Below, in pieces: positions 1-11,674 of a stretch of 64,000 bases of DNA. Numbering within the stretch: the first letter of the stretch is position 1; each line of letters begins with the position of its first letter. The translations under genes and the position numbers were made by a program. The stretch comes from Sparassis latifolia. Its lineage: Eukaryota > Basidiomycota > Agaricomycetes > Polyporales > Sparassidaceae. The notes beneath the pieces were generated by a model, which made no database searches, was not told where the DNA came from, and saw only the letters and a program-made list of their open reading frames with translations. The stretch is taken from contig CM031556.1 in the NCBI GenBank assembly GCA_018466975.1, positions 558,001 through 622,000 of the forward strand. The letters run 5' to 3'.

Positions 1-2938
1 CAGTGAATTCGGCGTAGCGATTCCTGAGCAGTAGAGGAAGTCAGATGCACCGGAAATGAAGGATGTCCGACAAGGTACCTAGGATCATGGCAGAAGAGGC
101 CATCTCGTTGGCAAAAGTACTTAAGCTTTTCTCCATGTCGTCGTCGTTCGACAGTCGAGTGAGCAGGGCATCATGAAGCCTAAATTGAACAGGAGTACGA
201 GGGAAGTAAGCCAGAGTAGCAAGACTCGCACCTGAAGCTGCCGTATTCTGCGGAGATGAAGCATCCACACATTGCCATGACGGTCAGCAGCCCGATCTGT
301 CGCAGATACGTGCTCTTTCCTGCATCAGGGTCAATCAAAAGTTCGTGGATGCACGGGTGTGTTTCTATACCAGACATACTGTGCACGAATCATCAATGGG
401 AAAGTCGTCAGAACAAAGAACGAGCCTTACTTTGGTCCCTGGACGATCTGGAAAGAGGAGGCTTCGCAGCAGTAGACGTCATTTGGCACAAGCGTGCCAG
501 CTGATTGGACGTTTTCCAGGATCGGGTGTCGACCCGCCTTAATAGCCAGCGTGCCGGTGAACTCGGGACGTACTGCAGCAAACGTGTGAGAGACGTGCTC
601 AAAATACCAGACTTTGGACTTGCCGTAGTTGCGCACTGCGATGCGAAGAGCCACGTATAGCATGGAAAAGGGACAGAGATGATACATACATACAGATGGA
701 AACATGAGCAAAGGACCACAGCATGTCCAAGATGGCGACAGCCTCCGACGCCTTGTACAGAGCACCAATATCTACCACAATCTCGGCGGTGAGTTCTTGA
801 ATGATTCTGAAGAGCATACAATGAGTACTTGGTGACCATGAACGCGGTACGAAGTGTCCTCACTTATCGCTCAGGATCAACGTCTCATCCAACGCATCCT
901 TCATGCGTGCATTGCGTTTTTTCTACTCACGGCTGTGAGATTTCTTTTATCAGAATCAAAAGTGCATACACACCAACTCCACGCTCGAGAAGGTCCACCG
1001 TCCCTTCTGCATCGTCACGTTGACGAACCCCTTAGGAAGCTCGCCCTCGAGGTCGCCCTTCTTGAGCGCGAACACGAACCCCGTGTCCTGATACACTAGG
1101 CTTAGCGGTAGACTGTGGCGATCCGAGAGCGCCTGCTGCAGCGTGAAGATGTCGCCGACGTTCTCCTTGTACGTTTCGCGCGCTACATCGAGCAGGCGGT
1201 TATAGTTGGCCTGCCAGGGGATTGAGGTAAAGAATGTGTTGGAGGACAAGGAGAAGTGCATACCTTGACCGCATACACGCGGGCGTTGACTGCGCCGAGG
1301 CCGCCCTGCTGGATGGTGAACATGAAGTCTGTTTGAAGCGTGAGGTGCCTACTTTGGCAGGCGTTGCCTCCTCGTTCAAGCTGTTGCGCACCAGCTGCTC
1401 GATCCGCTCCAACCGCTCATCGGATATCATCTGGAGTACGCAAAGGTAAAACTCAGGCATTAGCGTATGAAGCATAGATCCCCACCTCTCTGATGATGTG
1501 CAGTAGTTCCGACCTGCATCCCGTCAGAGCCTTCGCGAGAAGCGGCAGGCTCTTCACAATGTTCCGCAGGTTGAGCATCTGCGCGACACGCGCCGCTGCG
1601 GGCTTCGCGGTGCCGGTGTCGCGGGCTTCGGAGGAGGCGAGCTATATGAGGGGTTAGAGATCGGTGGATGTAAACAAAGGAGACCAACAGAAGATATCAG
1701 CTTGTCAAAGTCCATTCTGTTCAGGGTCTTCAGCGCGTTCTTGACTTCGTTGAAGCGATCTTCTGATTGGACCAGTTCTGTCAAGGTGTTTGTTTGTTTG
1801 CCTATAGGAGTGAGTGGGATGAAAATTACCTTCCACGATGTCGAGGCGCGCCTCGATTGACCCATGTACTATGACGCATCACAGATTTCAGTACGTCAGC
1901 GGTGTATCTGGGAAATTTTCTTGTGTACCTGTGATAGGAGCGAGTAGGTTGACGCGTAGAAGGCGAGCACCCATCGCAGTGTATGTGTGATTCAATAGGC
2001 TGAAAAGCACCGACGGCTCGTCGATTATACGGGTAAATCGGTCAAGATTCTTACCCGAAGAGCGAATGAGACGACTTCTTGTAGGATATGTTGCCCACCA
2101 ACTCGAGATTTCGGGCAGACTCCGGGTCGATCATCATTGTACCCTCGACCTGAACATACCGGATTAACAATGACGACGCGGAGAAACGGAGATTGAGCTT
2201 GAATTCCGCGTGTTTGAACAGCGCACTAGCGGCTGACAGCGCGTAGTACCTGCTTAGACACCCTTGAGAACCTTGGAACATCATTCAAGTGCGCATATAC
2301 CGACTTGCTTGATGCTGCGACGAGTGTTGCAGCCCTCTCGTCATCTTCGACAGTGAGCTGATTAAGGAAATCGTACCCTGAAATGACGTGTCAGTCTTTA
2401 CTTCGTCGACAGTACTACGCAATCACTCACCAGCGGTCTCGTTCCAGTATTTTCTCGGCACTGGTTCAATCGGTACGGAATCAAACTCTTCCATGATACA
2501 CTGTATCAGAATAGACGTTGTTGACGGCTTCTTTGCTCCAGAAGCCAATAAAACATCTGTTACCGACAGGAAGGTGTCCGGGACAAGGATAAGCGAGGGA
2601 GAGTGAAGGTGCAATTGGTGTAAGGTCTTCACATATGTCGGGCAATCTGCCAACTGTATCACGTACATTCAACACTCTGTATATACGAAGCCTTGGAGAC
2701 GCACCTGGATGAGAGTGACTCTGCCTGTATCCTTATCCAACGCTGCCATTCCCACCTCGCGTGCAACGCCGCGACCTTCGACGAGAGCAACGATGTAGCT
2801 GGATTCATGGCGGGAAGAGGCTGCAGTTTGAGGGCGGGCAGTAGTTGGACGAGATGGTGCGGTCCATGTATGCGTCATGCCAGTCTGAGGTCGGGACGAA
2901 GGAGGCCTTGCCGAGGTCGGACGATGCAGAGAATGCAT
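1..2938 (-). CDS. MSH4: MutS homologue MSH4 (partial, C-terminus beyond window)
   Basis: Meiosis-specific MutS protein that pairs with MSH5 and stabilises recombination intermediates for crossovers (family knowledge). The N-terminal exon (about 2938-2705) reads SYIVALVEGRGVAREVGMA and continues from 2653 with LADCPTYVKTLHQLH, the start of the MutS connector-type region. Further down, EGTMMIDPESARNLELVGN (about 2150-2080) is the MutS core, and the ATPase begins with a Walker A spelled GPNMSGKSTYLRQ across three exons near 431-300. After it come AEYGSFR and TRLSNDDDMEKSLSTF (signature region, about 160-110). The start is taken at the Met about 2938 because the frame upstream has only non-ATG starts; an extra 5' exon is possible. 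The ATPase C-terminus lies left of base 1. MSH4 is preferred over MSH2/3/6 because of the YFNETxG-like and EGTMMID motifs and the missing mismatch-binding N-terminus. Confidence 0.88.
371..378 (-). other. MSH4: 8-nt micro-exon in MSH4 Walker A
   Basis: The exon upstream ends at 431 in GGA CCA AA, followed by a donor GTAAGG. An 8-nt exon TATGTCTG lies between acceptor CAG (381-379) and donor GTATAG (370-365). The next exon starts at 319 with GAAAGAGC. Joined, they read G-P-N-M-S-G-K-S, the universal MutS P-loop. The flanking introns are 52 and 51 nt, normal for this genome. Confidence 0.8.
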
Positions 2939-3451
2939 ATCTGGCGCAAATTTTTGACTTGTTGGACTTTGAGAACACTGAACGACCAAATGTCAATATT
3001 TGTCACCCCTCTAACACTTTCTGAGAATCCGTGCACAGTAACGGAAATATATCTGTCACATTACTCACCTGGTCCCTTCGTGCTTCGTGCTAAGATCCAA
3101 CTTGTGCGTGAAGCGGCAGACGATTCGTTAGTGACACAACGAATCAGTAGTGCAATACTGAGGTCAGCTTACCTCTTACAAGGAGAACTGAGACGCAAAC
3201 TCGGTAGGAAGGAGCTTAATGTTGACGTCGAACACGGTGCACGTGATAGGTCGCGTCTGTGGCGCGTCGGATTCAGTATAAGCAATTGAAGTAATTTAAA
3301 TAGTGCAGCCTAATGCTGAGCTACAGCCCAATATATAGAACGTGGTCAAGATACAAGAAAATCGTCGTAGTAGCTCGTAACAGCTCGTGACATGGTAGCA
3401 TACAACGAACCCAATCGTAAGACAACTCGACTTGATCCAAGGCTCCAAGCA

Positions 3452-4677
3452 TCAGACCTCCGAGTTGACGGTGACTTCCTTGACCTGGCCACCAGATGTA
3501 TACATATCTTCCGTGGCTTCGTCCCCAGCAACCCAAGGTTCGATGACATTCTGTCGGCAAGAGTGAACATTGCACGAACACTTGCGGTTATCGTTACCAG
3601 AAGGCATCCGCTGGGGAGCACGCACAGCCCAGATAGAAAGGACGTCGACGCGAGCACGACGCCCAGGAGAAAGCTTCTTCACAACACGGCATACGGTCTT
3701 GTACGTAGTACCACGAGGTCCAGGAGGGGAGGGTTGGAGTTTCTCAGGGGAGGTCGTTATGCAAGCGTTCTGGCTCGAGTAACCATGGACGGGTCCACCT
3801 TCGCTGTGGTTTTCAGCATTACTGTCAGCAGAAGATCCATCGGATAAGCTTGCTTCTGCCACTATGCGTTCACCCTGAGACACCGCAGATGATACGAGCG
3901 TGATGTCAGAATCTCCGGCCTTTCCTGAGGACGACCATAGACTGGGGATTCTGAGCCGAGCGAGCTTCGTGTGTTGTTCGTGTGTTGGGACATTGCTGGT
4001 GGGTATCTTATCCGGGGACGAGATAACTTGATTGTCGCCGCGGATCGGCTCCGCTGCTGAACCCAAGAATTCTGCGATATGCAAGCACATGAATATTCAA
4101 TCAATCTAAGGAGAAGGAAGATGAAAGTTACCGGCTATATCCTGAGGTGAAGGAAGATTTCCTTCAAGGTGGAGCCTGATTCTTACCTGCGCACTTGTTG
4201 TCTAGAAAATATTGCGTATAAGAGGATAGTTTTCGCTCAACGGATGGGCACTAACCGCAATTCGAGCACGAATCTCCTCCACATGTTTGGACCTGGAAGA
4301 TATTTTTGATGACAGTCCTCTTACCGTTGCCATGAACAGCTGGCAAAATGTCCTAGCGCAGTAGGTCTGCGCTCGTAGTAGCTCCGTCTGGGAGCGGGCC
4401 CTGCGGCAGACGTCAGAATTATCTTCGATTTATATTGTCACATTATCGAGATCACTCACATGGTAAGCTGCGACTCCGTGTGCAGAACATACAAGGGCGT
4501 CCGAGCGAACAAACCTTCTTCCATAGCTTTGTGCCACAGTGATTCGGCGTCATGCAAGACCTCATCCAGATATTTCATTTTGCGGGATGGAGATTGCGAT
4601 TGGAGGAAAGCAAGAACAAGCGCAAGAATACCGATGATGCCAGATACAACGCCGAATATATCGTACGGTGATCCCAT
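3452..4677 (-). CDS. hypothetical single-pass membrane protein
   Basis: Not a family I can name. The proposed start at 4677 gives MGSPYDIFGVVSGIIGILAL, a short N-terminus with one hydrophobic segment (about residues 8-25). A charged, probably helical stretch follows (KMKYLDEVLHDAESLWHKAM). Middle exons around 4390-4260 encode a short helical stretch (LLRAQTYCARTFCQLF, then SKHVEEIRARIA). The last exon begins after a CAG acceptor near 4074 and gives a long, Ser/Pro-rich, probably disordered tail ending at the TGA at 3452. The exon joins are approximate. The layout suggests a membrane-anchored protein with a helical juxtamembrane region and a disordered tail. It could be species-restricted. Confidence 0.5.
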
Positions 4678-6216
4678 CTTCAGTTCCGTCGACGTCGCGC
4701 AGCGAAATGGCACGGGTGCGCGGAGAGAAAAGCTGAGGAATACGCACGCACATTGGGGTTTTTGAGGAAGTAGAAACGCGTCCACGCCTTTCCAATGCGT
4801 TGTTGGCCATAGGAGGAATCCAGCTGAGCAGGCCGGGCGTCACCCTGAGCTATTCGGCGAAATGAAGAAAGTGAGATCTGAGATCGGCCACCACAGTCTA
4901 TTGAGCAGCTGCTCTATTTGGCAAGTAAGAAGCGTGCCGCATCATCACGTTCACAACTGCTATTGTTCAGTCCACTGTCTTCCCGCATTCATCTCATGCG
5001 AGGCTTCGTGCGCATGCTCTATGCACACCCGAGATTTCATTTCACGCTGAGGCCACCCCCTAAGGACTCTACGCGTTCACGGCGAGAAGTTCTGGAGAGA
5101 AAGCCACGCCTGCTTGCAAGGATTCGGATATGATCTCAGACCGCGCTACAACCTTGGTCCTATCGCTTCGTGGTTGGGCAGTAACCCTGAACCCATAATA
5201 TGCGAAGATTCATTCCTACTGAACATCTGTATTTTGGCTCTTAGTGATTCACATACACCCTAAAAGGTGGGCTCTAACTGATGATCTGTTTCTGTGGGAG
5301 ATGTTGGATCCTCACTCCGAGGAGTGCCAGGGAAGGTCACGCTAGCGTAGGCGCATCAGCACCCCGTGTATTTGACAAATTGCGAACGGTTGAGGATCCT
5401 CTAGTACACTGAATCATGACGGCTCATGAGTCATCATGGAAAGTGGCCCATAGCAGAGGATGCGCAATCGCTGTTGCTGAACCAGTGTGAATGGAGCGGT
5501 GTTACGTTGGTGTCTGCGTCTGCTCATGAGAGTGTTGTGTATGACACCACCTTGGTTGCGCAAGAGGGGATGTAACATTTGATAACACTGGTCGGCTACC
5601 GGTCTCTTGATTCTGGTACGTTACTCCCTTCAGTTCGGCGGCTTCGATCTCATCTGCCATCCCCCAGCCGCATGTATCGAGATCTCATGAACCTGGGAGG
5701 TACTATGACTATTTCTCGGCAACCCCTACGCTAGCATGCCAACTACGGTGCGTGTATACCCTCAATTGTACTCGCTCACATTTGGATGTTAGTATCTATG
5801 GGACCGCTGTTCTTTATCCCCCGTATGTTCGGTTATTTACATATCCGTGACCATGCTGAATGAACTTGTGTCAAGCATTTCACAACTCGGGTGTATGTCA
5901 AACTGCACAGTTCGCATGTTTGCTCGGCTTCTTGTCCTATTTCTATGGCAAGAAGATTCAGGTCGCAATGTTATACGCAGTACGTTCATGCGGTCGGTGA
6001 ACATCAACGACGACTATTATTGTGGTGATGAAACTTGAATACAGCCAAGGATATCAGTACAATCACAGTACTGTAGCCGACATCGTGCATGTAGCCAGTG
6101 GACGCAGAGTATCAAATGCGACACCAAAAGTAGCGCATTGCATATACAGCCCGACTAGATTAAGGAGTGTAAATCTTATGTATCTACAGGTCGGCGGTTT
6201 GGGGCTCGGACCTCCG
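4678..6216. other. gene-poor spacer
   Basis: No reading frame here has recognisable protein features, and small open frames on both strands overlap at random. The left end presumably holds the promoter of the membrane-protein gene at 3452-4677. I saw no clear repeat or RNA gene. Decayed mobile DNA cannot be excluded by eye. Confidence 0.5.
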
Positions 6217-7198
6217 TCAATCAACGTCAACATGGATGCGGCGAAGGAGATATCTCAGGACTCCTCCAGCATGAGCTCGTTCCTTAGGGAAGTACTTCCC
6301 TTCGGCCTTGGTATAATCCCTAAGCCGCTCCTCAGACGGATGTATACGCGCCGGAGTACCCGTCCTGGTATAATCCACGAGATCAATGAGATTAACGTGG
6401 GTGTTTTTCACGGCCTGCGTCATGAGCGGCATGAGTATCACATCAGTAGTGTGCGGCTACCTGAACTAGTAGCCACTCACTTTGCGACATGCTTCCAGTC
6501 CTATTGGGATCGGATCGATCTGTAACAACTGGCATAGCCTCTGCCAGTTCTGAAGCTTATCCACCTTCTTGCCAAACAGGCTGTTGAATTGCCCCACTAG
6601 AGCCTTCCGAAAGCCTTCCTCAGCAGCCAGTCTCTCCTCGTGCTTATTCACCTTCTTGCCAAACAGGATGTCGAATTGCCCCAATAGAGCCCTCCCAAAG
6701 CCTTCCTCAGCAGCCAGTCTCTCCTCGTGCTTATCCAACTTTGGCTCCCTTCGCTTTTTCTTTGGCCATTGAAAGAACTTGCACATCCGTCGCAACTCGA
6801 CAGTCACTGGCGCTGACGGATCGTAGTCGAATGTGGGATATTTTGCGAAGAACGCATCCAGCTCGGTGCATTCGGCCGGTTGCTTAGAAGGCTGAGGAGC
6901 ATTATTCGGCGGTGAGCTGCTCTGCCTCTGGATCAGCGGGTAAGTGCACGGTATCTCGGCGGCCACAGCTACTGCGCACCTTCGTAGACTTCGACTTCAA
7001 ACTACTGGTGCTAGCGCTTCGTATGCCTGAAACCCATGTCTCGGAGTCCAGCAAGGTAAACGCGCGCCGAAGCAGGATCAATGTCATGGCTAGAGTAAGG
7101 GGGAGGTGCTTGTTCGGAATGGCAGACACATGTTGGCCGCGGCGTGTGGCAGACCACGTGGGGGTACGGTGCTTCCACATCCATGCGAGCATGGGCAT
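6217..7198 (-). CDS. uncharacterised basidiomycete protein with an internal 29-residue duplication
   Basis: Function unknown. The core exon (about 6910-6481) reads TELDAFFAKYPTFDYDP, then RRMCKFFQWPKKKRRE, then two near-identical 29-residue repeats (KHEERLAAEEGF...LFGKKV), then LCQLLQIDPIPIGLEACRK. A GTGAGT donor at 6480 joins it to AVKNTHVNLIDLVDYTRTG and a C-terminus ending GGVLRYLLRRIHVDVD at 6217. The order (acidic start, basic linker, short helices, a CRKALK-like motif, a VNLxDLVD segment) matches a family I recall as common and multicopy in Agaricomycetes. A 5' exon starting at Met 7198 joins through an intron whose donor follows the STK codons and whose acceptor is GATCCAG. This part is weaker. 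The repeats are charged and probably form helices. Confidence 0.55.
6555..6728 (-). repeat. tandem duplication, 2 x 87 bp, in frame
   Basis: Copies 6555-6641 and 6642-6728 share the phrases gcttat, ccttcttgccaaacagg and gccttcctcagcagccag at an exact 87-bp spacing. They encode two consecutive 29-residue units within the gene at 6217-7198. The near-identity of the copies points to a recent duplication. Confidence 0.9.
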
Positions 7199-8136
7199 TC
7201 TCCGAGAGAACCTGCGGAGAGTGCGGGCCCGTGAGACATTATAGGATGTCCTCTTCTTGATGTACGGAAGAGATGAATGCCATCTATGGTCACAAAGTGT
7301 AAAGTTGTGTTGCGCTGCGGTGAACTTCACGACGTGCTTGAAGTACAAGGCGTTGCGCAGTGTCACTTCCGCGCGAACCAAGAGAAGTTACCTAGAACCT
7401 GCCTCACGCTGCTATTGCTCACGAGATTATCGTCATAGCCTTGTCAATACAACGAAGAGGGCGTACCGACGATAGGACACCCACCCGCAGGTCATAACAT
7501 GCAAAATTGAATATGATCCATCATTGGGACCGACCCCACCAAGACGACTTCATCTACCGAACTGAGCGCACACGAGGCGGTCTCCCGGTAGACCGTGTCG
7601 CAGGCTGCGAAGGTCACTTTGAGAAGCTGTGGATACCGAGCGTCGGTTCTTCGTCCACATAAATGCCCCCATCTAACATGCCGAAGGAGAAGGTCGACAT
7701 TGTCGCCAAGAGGTGGAGTATTCAACGAGGTGGCTTTCCACAATACTGGTAACGTCCTGGGTAGTGCTCTCTGCAGGCTCTTCCAAGGCCTGGAGCATGG
7801 GCACGAGATCCTACAGGGCCTGCTTGTTCCAGCAAAAGCAGTGGTAAAAAAAGGTTCCAAGTGGCCCAGACCTCCGACACTGATGTCAAACTAGGTTAGA
7901 TCTACGAGCTCCAGTATTCAACGTTCAACGAGAGTGTATGGGCACGAGATCAACTTGACACAAGCAGGGAAGGAGAAGGTAGCAGCGCAAAAGGAAAGGT
8001 TCAAGCTGATTTCGGAGATTTAGGATCACCGGTCAAATTCCCATAGACCTGTTCGCCTCCTCATAAGCCCCGCCCGAAGTCATGATTCCAAGTACGCACC
8101 CAGCCCAGCACCTTCCGATTGTGCACCCAAAAGACA
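7199..8136. other. spacer with one possible degenerate gene fragment on the minus strand
   Basis: A minus-strand frame at 7860-7492 has no ATG start and contains DNVDLLLRHVRWGHL and FAACDTVYRET...VDEVVLVG. It resembles the leucine-rich tails of basidiomycete F-box-like proteins, but I cannot connect it to a full gene. It may be a remnant. The rest shows nothing I can support. Confidence 0.3.
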
Positions 8137-8888
8137 ATGGGTAACTGCCTCTCCGCCAGCGACACAATTACGCTCAGCGACCTCGTCAATCGTCCTGGCC
8201 AGCCCGAAGACGTCCTTACCGCGGACAAAATCACGCAAGGGCTTGAGAAAGTCGCCAGCGCCCTGAAGGCGAAGGGCCGCGACATCTCCATCATCGCTGT
8301 GGGCGGCGCAGTCAACACGCTCTTCCTGCATTCGCGCGCGACCACGTCCGACGTCGATTTCTTCTATCGCACGAAGACGAAGACGGAGGACGTGGCTGCG
8401 ATCATCGTCGCCGCATATGATGCGTCCAAGTCACTGAAGGTTGGAGACCAGTGGCTGAACAACCACACTGCGTTGTTCATCGAGGTAGCCTTTGATCTGT
8501 TTTCGAGTGGTCGAGCGCCCCGCTAATAAAAGCATTCATCTTTCAACTTTTGTAGGAGGGGACAATTAAAGAGTTGTATGACGAAGCGGTCACCCAGAAC
8601 GACTTGGTTTTCAACAAGCCGGGACTGAAGGTTTATGCCGCACCTTGGCGTTACGCGCTGGCGGCGAAACTAGACCGGTTGGCCAAGGCGGGTGCTCGTC
8701 CGTATGACATGGATGATGCCGTCGAGTACCTTGCACACTTGATTCAGAAGAGGGGGTCTGCGGTGAAGAGGGCGGAGTTAAAGGACTGGGCGGGGAAGTT
8801 CAAGTTCACGGTACCATCCGAAAAATTGATTGATCAGCTGGCTAAGGCGTACAAGGATAAGAAGCACTCAGATGGCATTGTAAACTGA
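8137..8888 (+). CDS. nucleotidyltransferase-fold protein of unknown function
   Basis: Two exons, 8137-8484 and 8556-8888, joined by a clean phase-0 intron (GTAGCC...TTGTAG), give a protein of about 226 residues. The signature is IAVGGAVNTLFLHSRATTSD followed by VDFFY. This is a glycine pair before a DxD-like acidic cluster, as in minimal nucleotidyltransferase folds such as the AbiEii/DUF6036-type families. The second half is helical (PWRYALAAKLDRLAKAGARP, then DMDDAVEYLAHLIQKRG), as expected for the helical domain following such a fold. An alternative ATG lies 18 nt upstream at 8119. Substrate unknown. It may be inactive or act on RNA, nucleotides or proteins. It stands alone in a gene-poor region. 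Confidence 0.72.
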
Positions 8889-10182
8889 TATGGATTGGTG
8901 TATTGGTCCTCTTGTACGATATAGCAGTGCGAGCTTAGTGCGAGCAGTCAAGCAGGGCATCCCTCAGATCTGGAAAAAAACAATGTGCTGTCGGAACAAC
9001 ATAATGTATTCAATACTAGTAGGACAACTTCGCACCTGTAAATGCTCCTGCACTCAACGCAGTCTTGTCGAAGAACTTCATGCGAGATGGCAGCAGGCTG
9101 TGGAAGAAAGCCCGATAACACAATTTCGACTCGGACTTGCGCAAGAGGCGGGCGAGATTAGGATCGGGGACACACACCTCCAAGGGGAGCCAACTTTGGT
9201 ATCGGTGTCCGGGGTCCATTTTCAGCCACTCTGGCGATTTTCGCTGTTTCTCGGCCAAATTTCCGCTCAACGAGCTTCCACCTCCACAACTTCTCCTGAT
9301 TACTGTCTTAGTATGTGTATTTTGTAAGAAATAGGGTAGTCATGTGGTAGTTTGAGGCAGAACAATAAGGAAATGCAACGAGAGTTGAATACCAAGAGAG
9401 GACGTACTACAGTATCACGTGAACCTGTTCTCTGAGTGACATCCCATAGGCTAACATGTATATAAGCCAGACTGACAGTAGCATATGTGCAAATGCTTCA
9501 CATGCAAATATCTTGCATGACTCTATCCCTTCGACTGTCCAGGATCATCCCCGAAAGCCAATACCATAGGTTACCCCCATGGAGGAAGGTGTCCCCAATC
9601 CTAATCTCGCCCACCTCTTGTATCTTCCGGATCTTAGTACATACCATGTCTCTGCCTCATTTTGTACAGCTAGCTACGCTGTAATACATTGAGCGTGCAG
9701 TCTGGGTGTATCGTCTTCGCGCGAGACGCGTCTCGGGCACGTCGGTTGATCATTGCAAATCTCACGCTGGACAAAAGTGGAAGGAAGGGTACCTTGCGCT
9801 AGACTAAAACGGGAAGGACTATGTACCCTACCCCCGGTTCCCGGGGTCCTTTCAGATTTTGAGGACGGTGTCGAAAATTATGATTTCGCCTGCCTCTTGG
9901 ACTTGCGCGTCAATAGTCCGGCACGTGACGCCTCTCCCTGCGCGTCGATACAAACAACCATTCCTTTCCTACTTACAGCTAAGTCGAAAACGATAGACGC
10001 ATTTCGACTGTAACATGTCTTGTGATTTTCGCCGTTGAAAGTTCCAATCGCGACCCTATTCATATCGTCTCTAAGGCGAGATCGAGCATGACAAGAGACA
10101 TCTCCGCATACTGAATATTGCATTACTGAAGGACTACTAATACACAGCTTGGATACTTATCAGTCCTCGAAGTCGCATGACA
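8889..10182. other. gene-poor spacer
   Basis: About 1.3 kb between convergent genes. Short open frames exist on both strands but none shows motifs or splice-compatible extension. No repeat or RNA gene was recognised. Confidence 0.5.
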
Positions 10183-11228
10183 TCAAAGGTACTTCGCGAA
10201 GAATTCAACGGTCGCTTTGAACGATCCCTCTTTCCCGGCCTTCACCTTCGGGTCGCTCTGCGGAATATATGAGAATGTGTTGCGATTATGGGCAAATTTC
10301 GACACACCAGATCGCCACGGACAGCAAAGCCATGGGCGCAACCTTCCCAGTACGTCCTCTGGTAACCAGGAGCAAACTTCCCTTCGCCGAAGATCTTATC
10401 TGCAATAGCTTGGCGGTCTGGACCAAACTGCGTATCGACCTCACAGCTATTGATCAGAAGGGGCGCCTTCGAATTCGCGTGATAGCTCTGTGACCAGGGA
10501 CTCAATGGTCAGACGAGGTCAAGGAAAAGATCCCGCACATACCTCCAAATCTGCGGGGACGTCTAGGGCAGACGGATGGCTAAGCACTGTTACATGACTG
10601 ATGTTGGCACGCGCTAAGTAGAACGCCGCCTGAGCACCGAAACAGTACGACGTTGTTCCAATGCGCGTCACCCCGCTCTCCGTTAAAACCTTTACAACGT
10701 TCTCAACTATTGCTGCGGCCGAGACAGGAGAGTGCTTGGCTTTCCAGGATCGGCGATCCAAGTTGGGATCACTGAACGCTGCATCGTCGACCGCCTCACC
10801 GTTGAACAAGTCAGGCATAATGGTTTTGAACCCGTTACGTGCAAAATCATCCACCAAAAGCTGAAAACGTTGAGCTCCCTAGGAAGCACAAATTCACCTC
10901 GAAGATTTCACACACCCTGTTGTTTAGCAGCGGGATCCCAAACACGTCGGACAGGAAGAGGATGACCTTGTCCCTCGGATAATCAACGGAAGGCATGGCG
11001 ACGTAACACTCGACGCCTCCAATCTGTTCGATCTTGCCTGAGACGCCGAAGGACATGCATCAGATCTCAGGTGCCACACTGAATCTAGAGGATGTTACCG
11101 TCGGGTTCGCCCTCATGACGGACACCTACCGATGTCAGATGCGATGGCGCACAAAAAGGTCAAGCTGCGTTCTTCGTTGGAGTCTCGAGCAGGTACATAC
11201 CGCGAAAACAATCTGCGCACAAACTCAT
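10183..11228 (-). CDS. dienelactone hydrolase family protein
   Basis: Alpha/beta-hydrolase of the DLH family, which opens lactone rings such as dienelactones from aromatic catabolism. The natural substrate of this copy is unknown. The start is recovered only by splicing: exon 1 (11228-11201) MSLCADCFR, exon 2 (11125-11099) GVRHEGEPDG, exon 3 from 11037 KIEQIGGVECYVAMP. The body reads DKVILFLSDVFG, LVDDFARNGFKTIMPDLFNG and the nucleophile motif TTSYCFGAQAAF with Cys in place of Ser, as in DLH. The remaining triad members are in LINSCEVDTQFGP (Asp) and YWEGCAHGFAVRGD (His). The last exon encodes SDPKVKAGKEGSFKATVEFF and stops at 10183. A start at the Met at 11054-11056 would lose the conserved N-terminus. 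Confidence 0.88.
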
Positions 11229-11536
11229 GATGGACTTGAGCGAATTGTTTCAAAGCTGTTGAGCTAAACGGAAGTATTCTGGAGTTAGAGGTGGCGCTTC
11301 CTCGGTGTGAGTGGGGCAATTGCACCACTCCGAGTGTCTTTATATTGCGTGTGGCTTGCGGACGCTTACGTGTGCTTGTTTACGAGACAGGGCACCGTAG
11401 TAACTTTCCACATGAATGATGAAGCTATCGATCCAGGCAGCGGGAAGTAGTCACAACTCAACCGTGACAGGCCTGATAATCTGTCAGAACGGCAGGCCGA
11501 GTGACGCGTCCATCCGGAACATGGACGGGGACACAG

Positions 11537-11674
11537 CATCAGGAAAAGTCAAATCCACTTAACCTTCTTATTGCCTTATTTAAGGAGAAATAAGAAAGAA
11601 TAAGAACATGGATGGTCTTATTTCACCTTTAATAAGGCAATAAGACGGTTAAGTGGATTTGACTTTTCCTGATG
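11537..11674. repeat. near-perfect inverted repeat, 58-bp arms, 22-nt loop
   Basis: The left arm 11537-11594 begins catcaggaaaagtcaaatcc. The right arm 11617-11674 is its reverse complement with three mismatches. The loop is 11595-11616. No obvious target-site duplication flanks it. It could be a foldback/MITE-type element or the source of a hairpin RNA. Confidence 0.9.

Noticed and set aside
2693..3289. Plus-strand open frame of 198 codons
   Set aside because: Covers the MSH4 first exon on the opposite strand; Arg/Cys-rich shadow with no family features.
6902..6966. GTG-initiated start (MAAEIPCTY...) for the duplicated-repeat protein
   Set aside because: Nuclear fungal genes rarely start at GTG; an intron with acceptor GATCCAG joins a better upstream exon.
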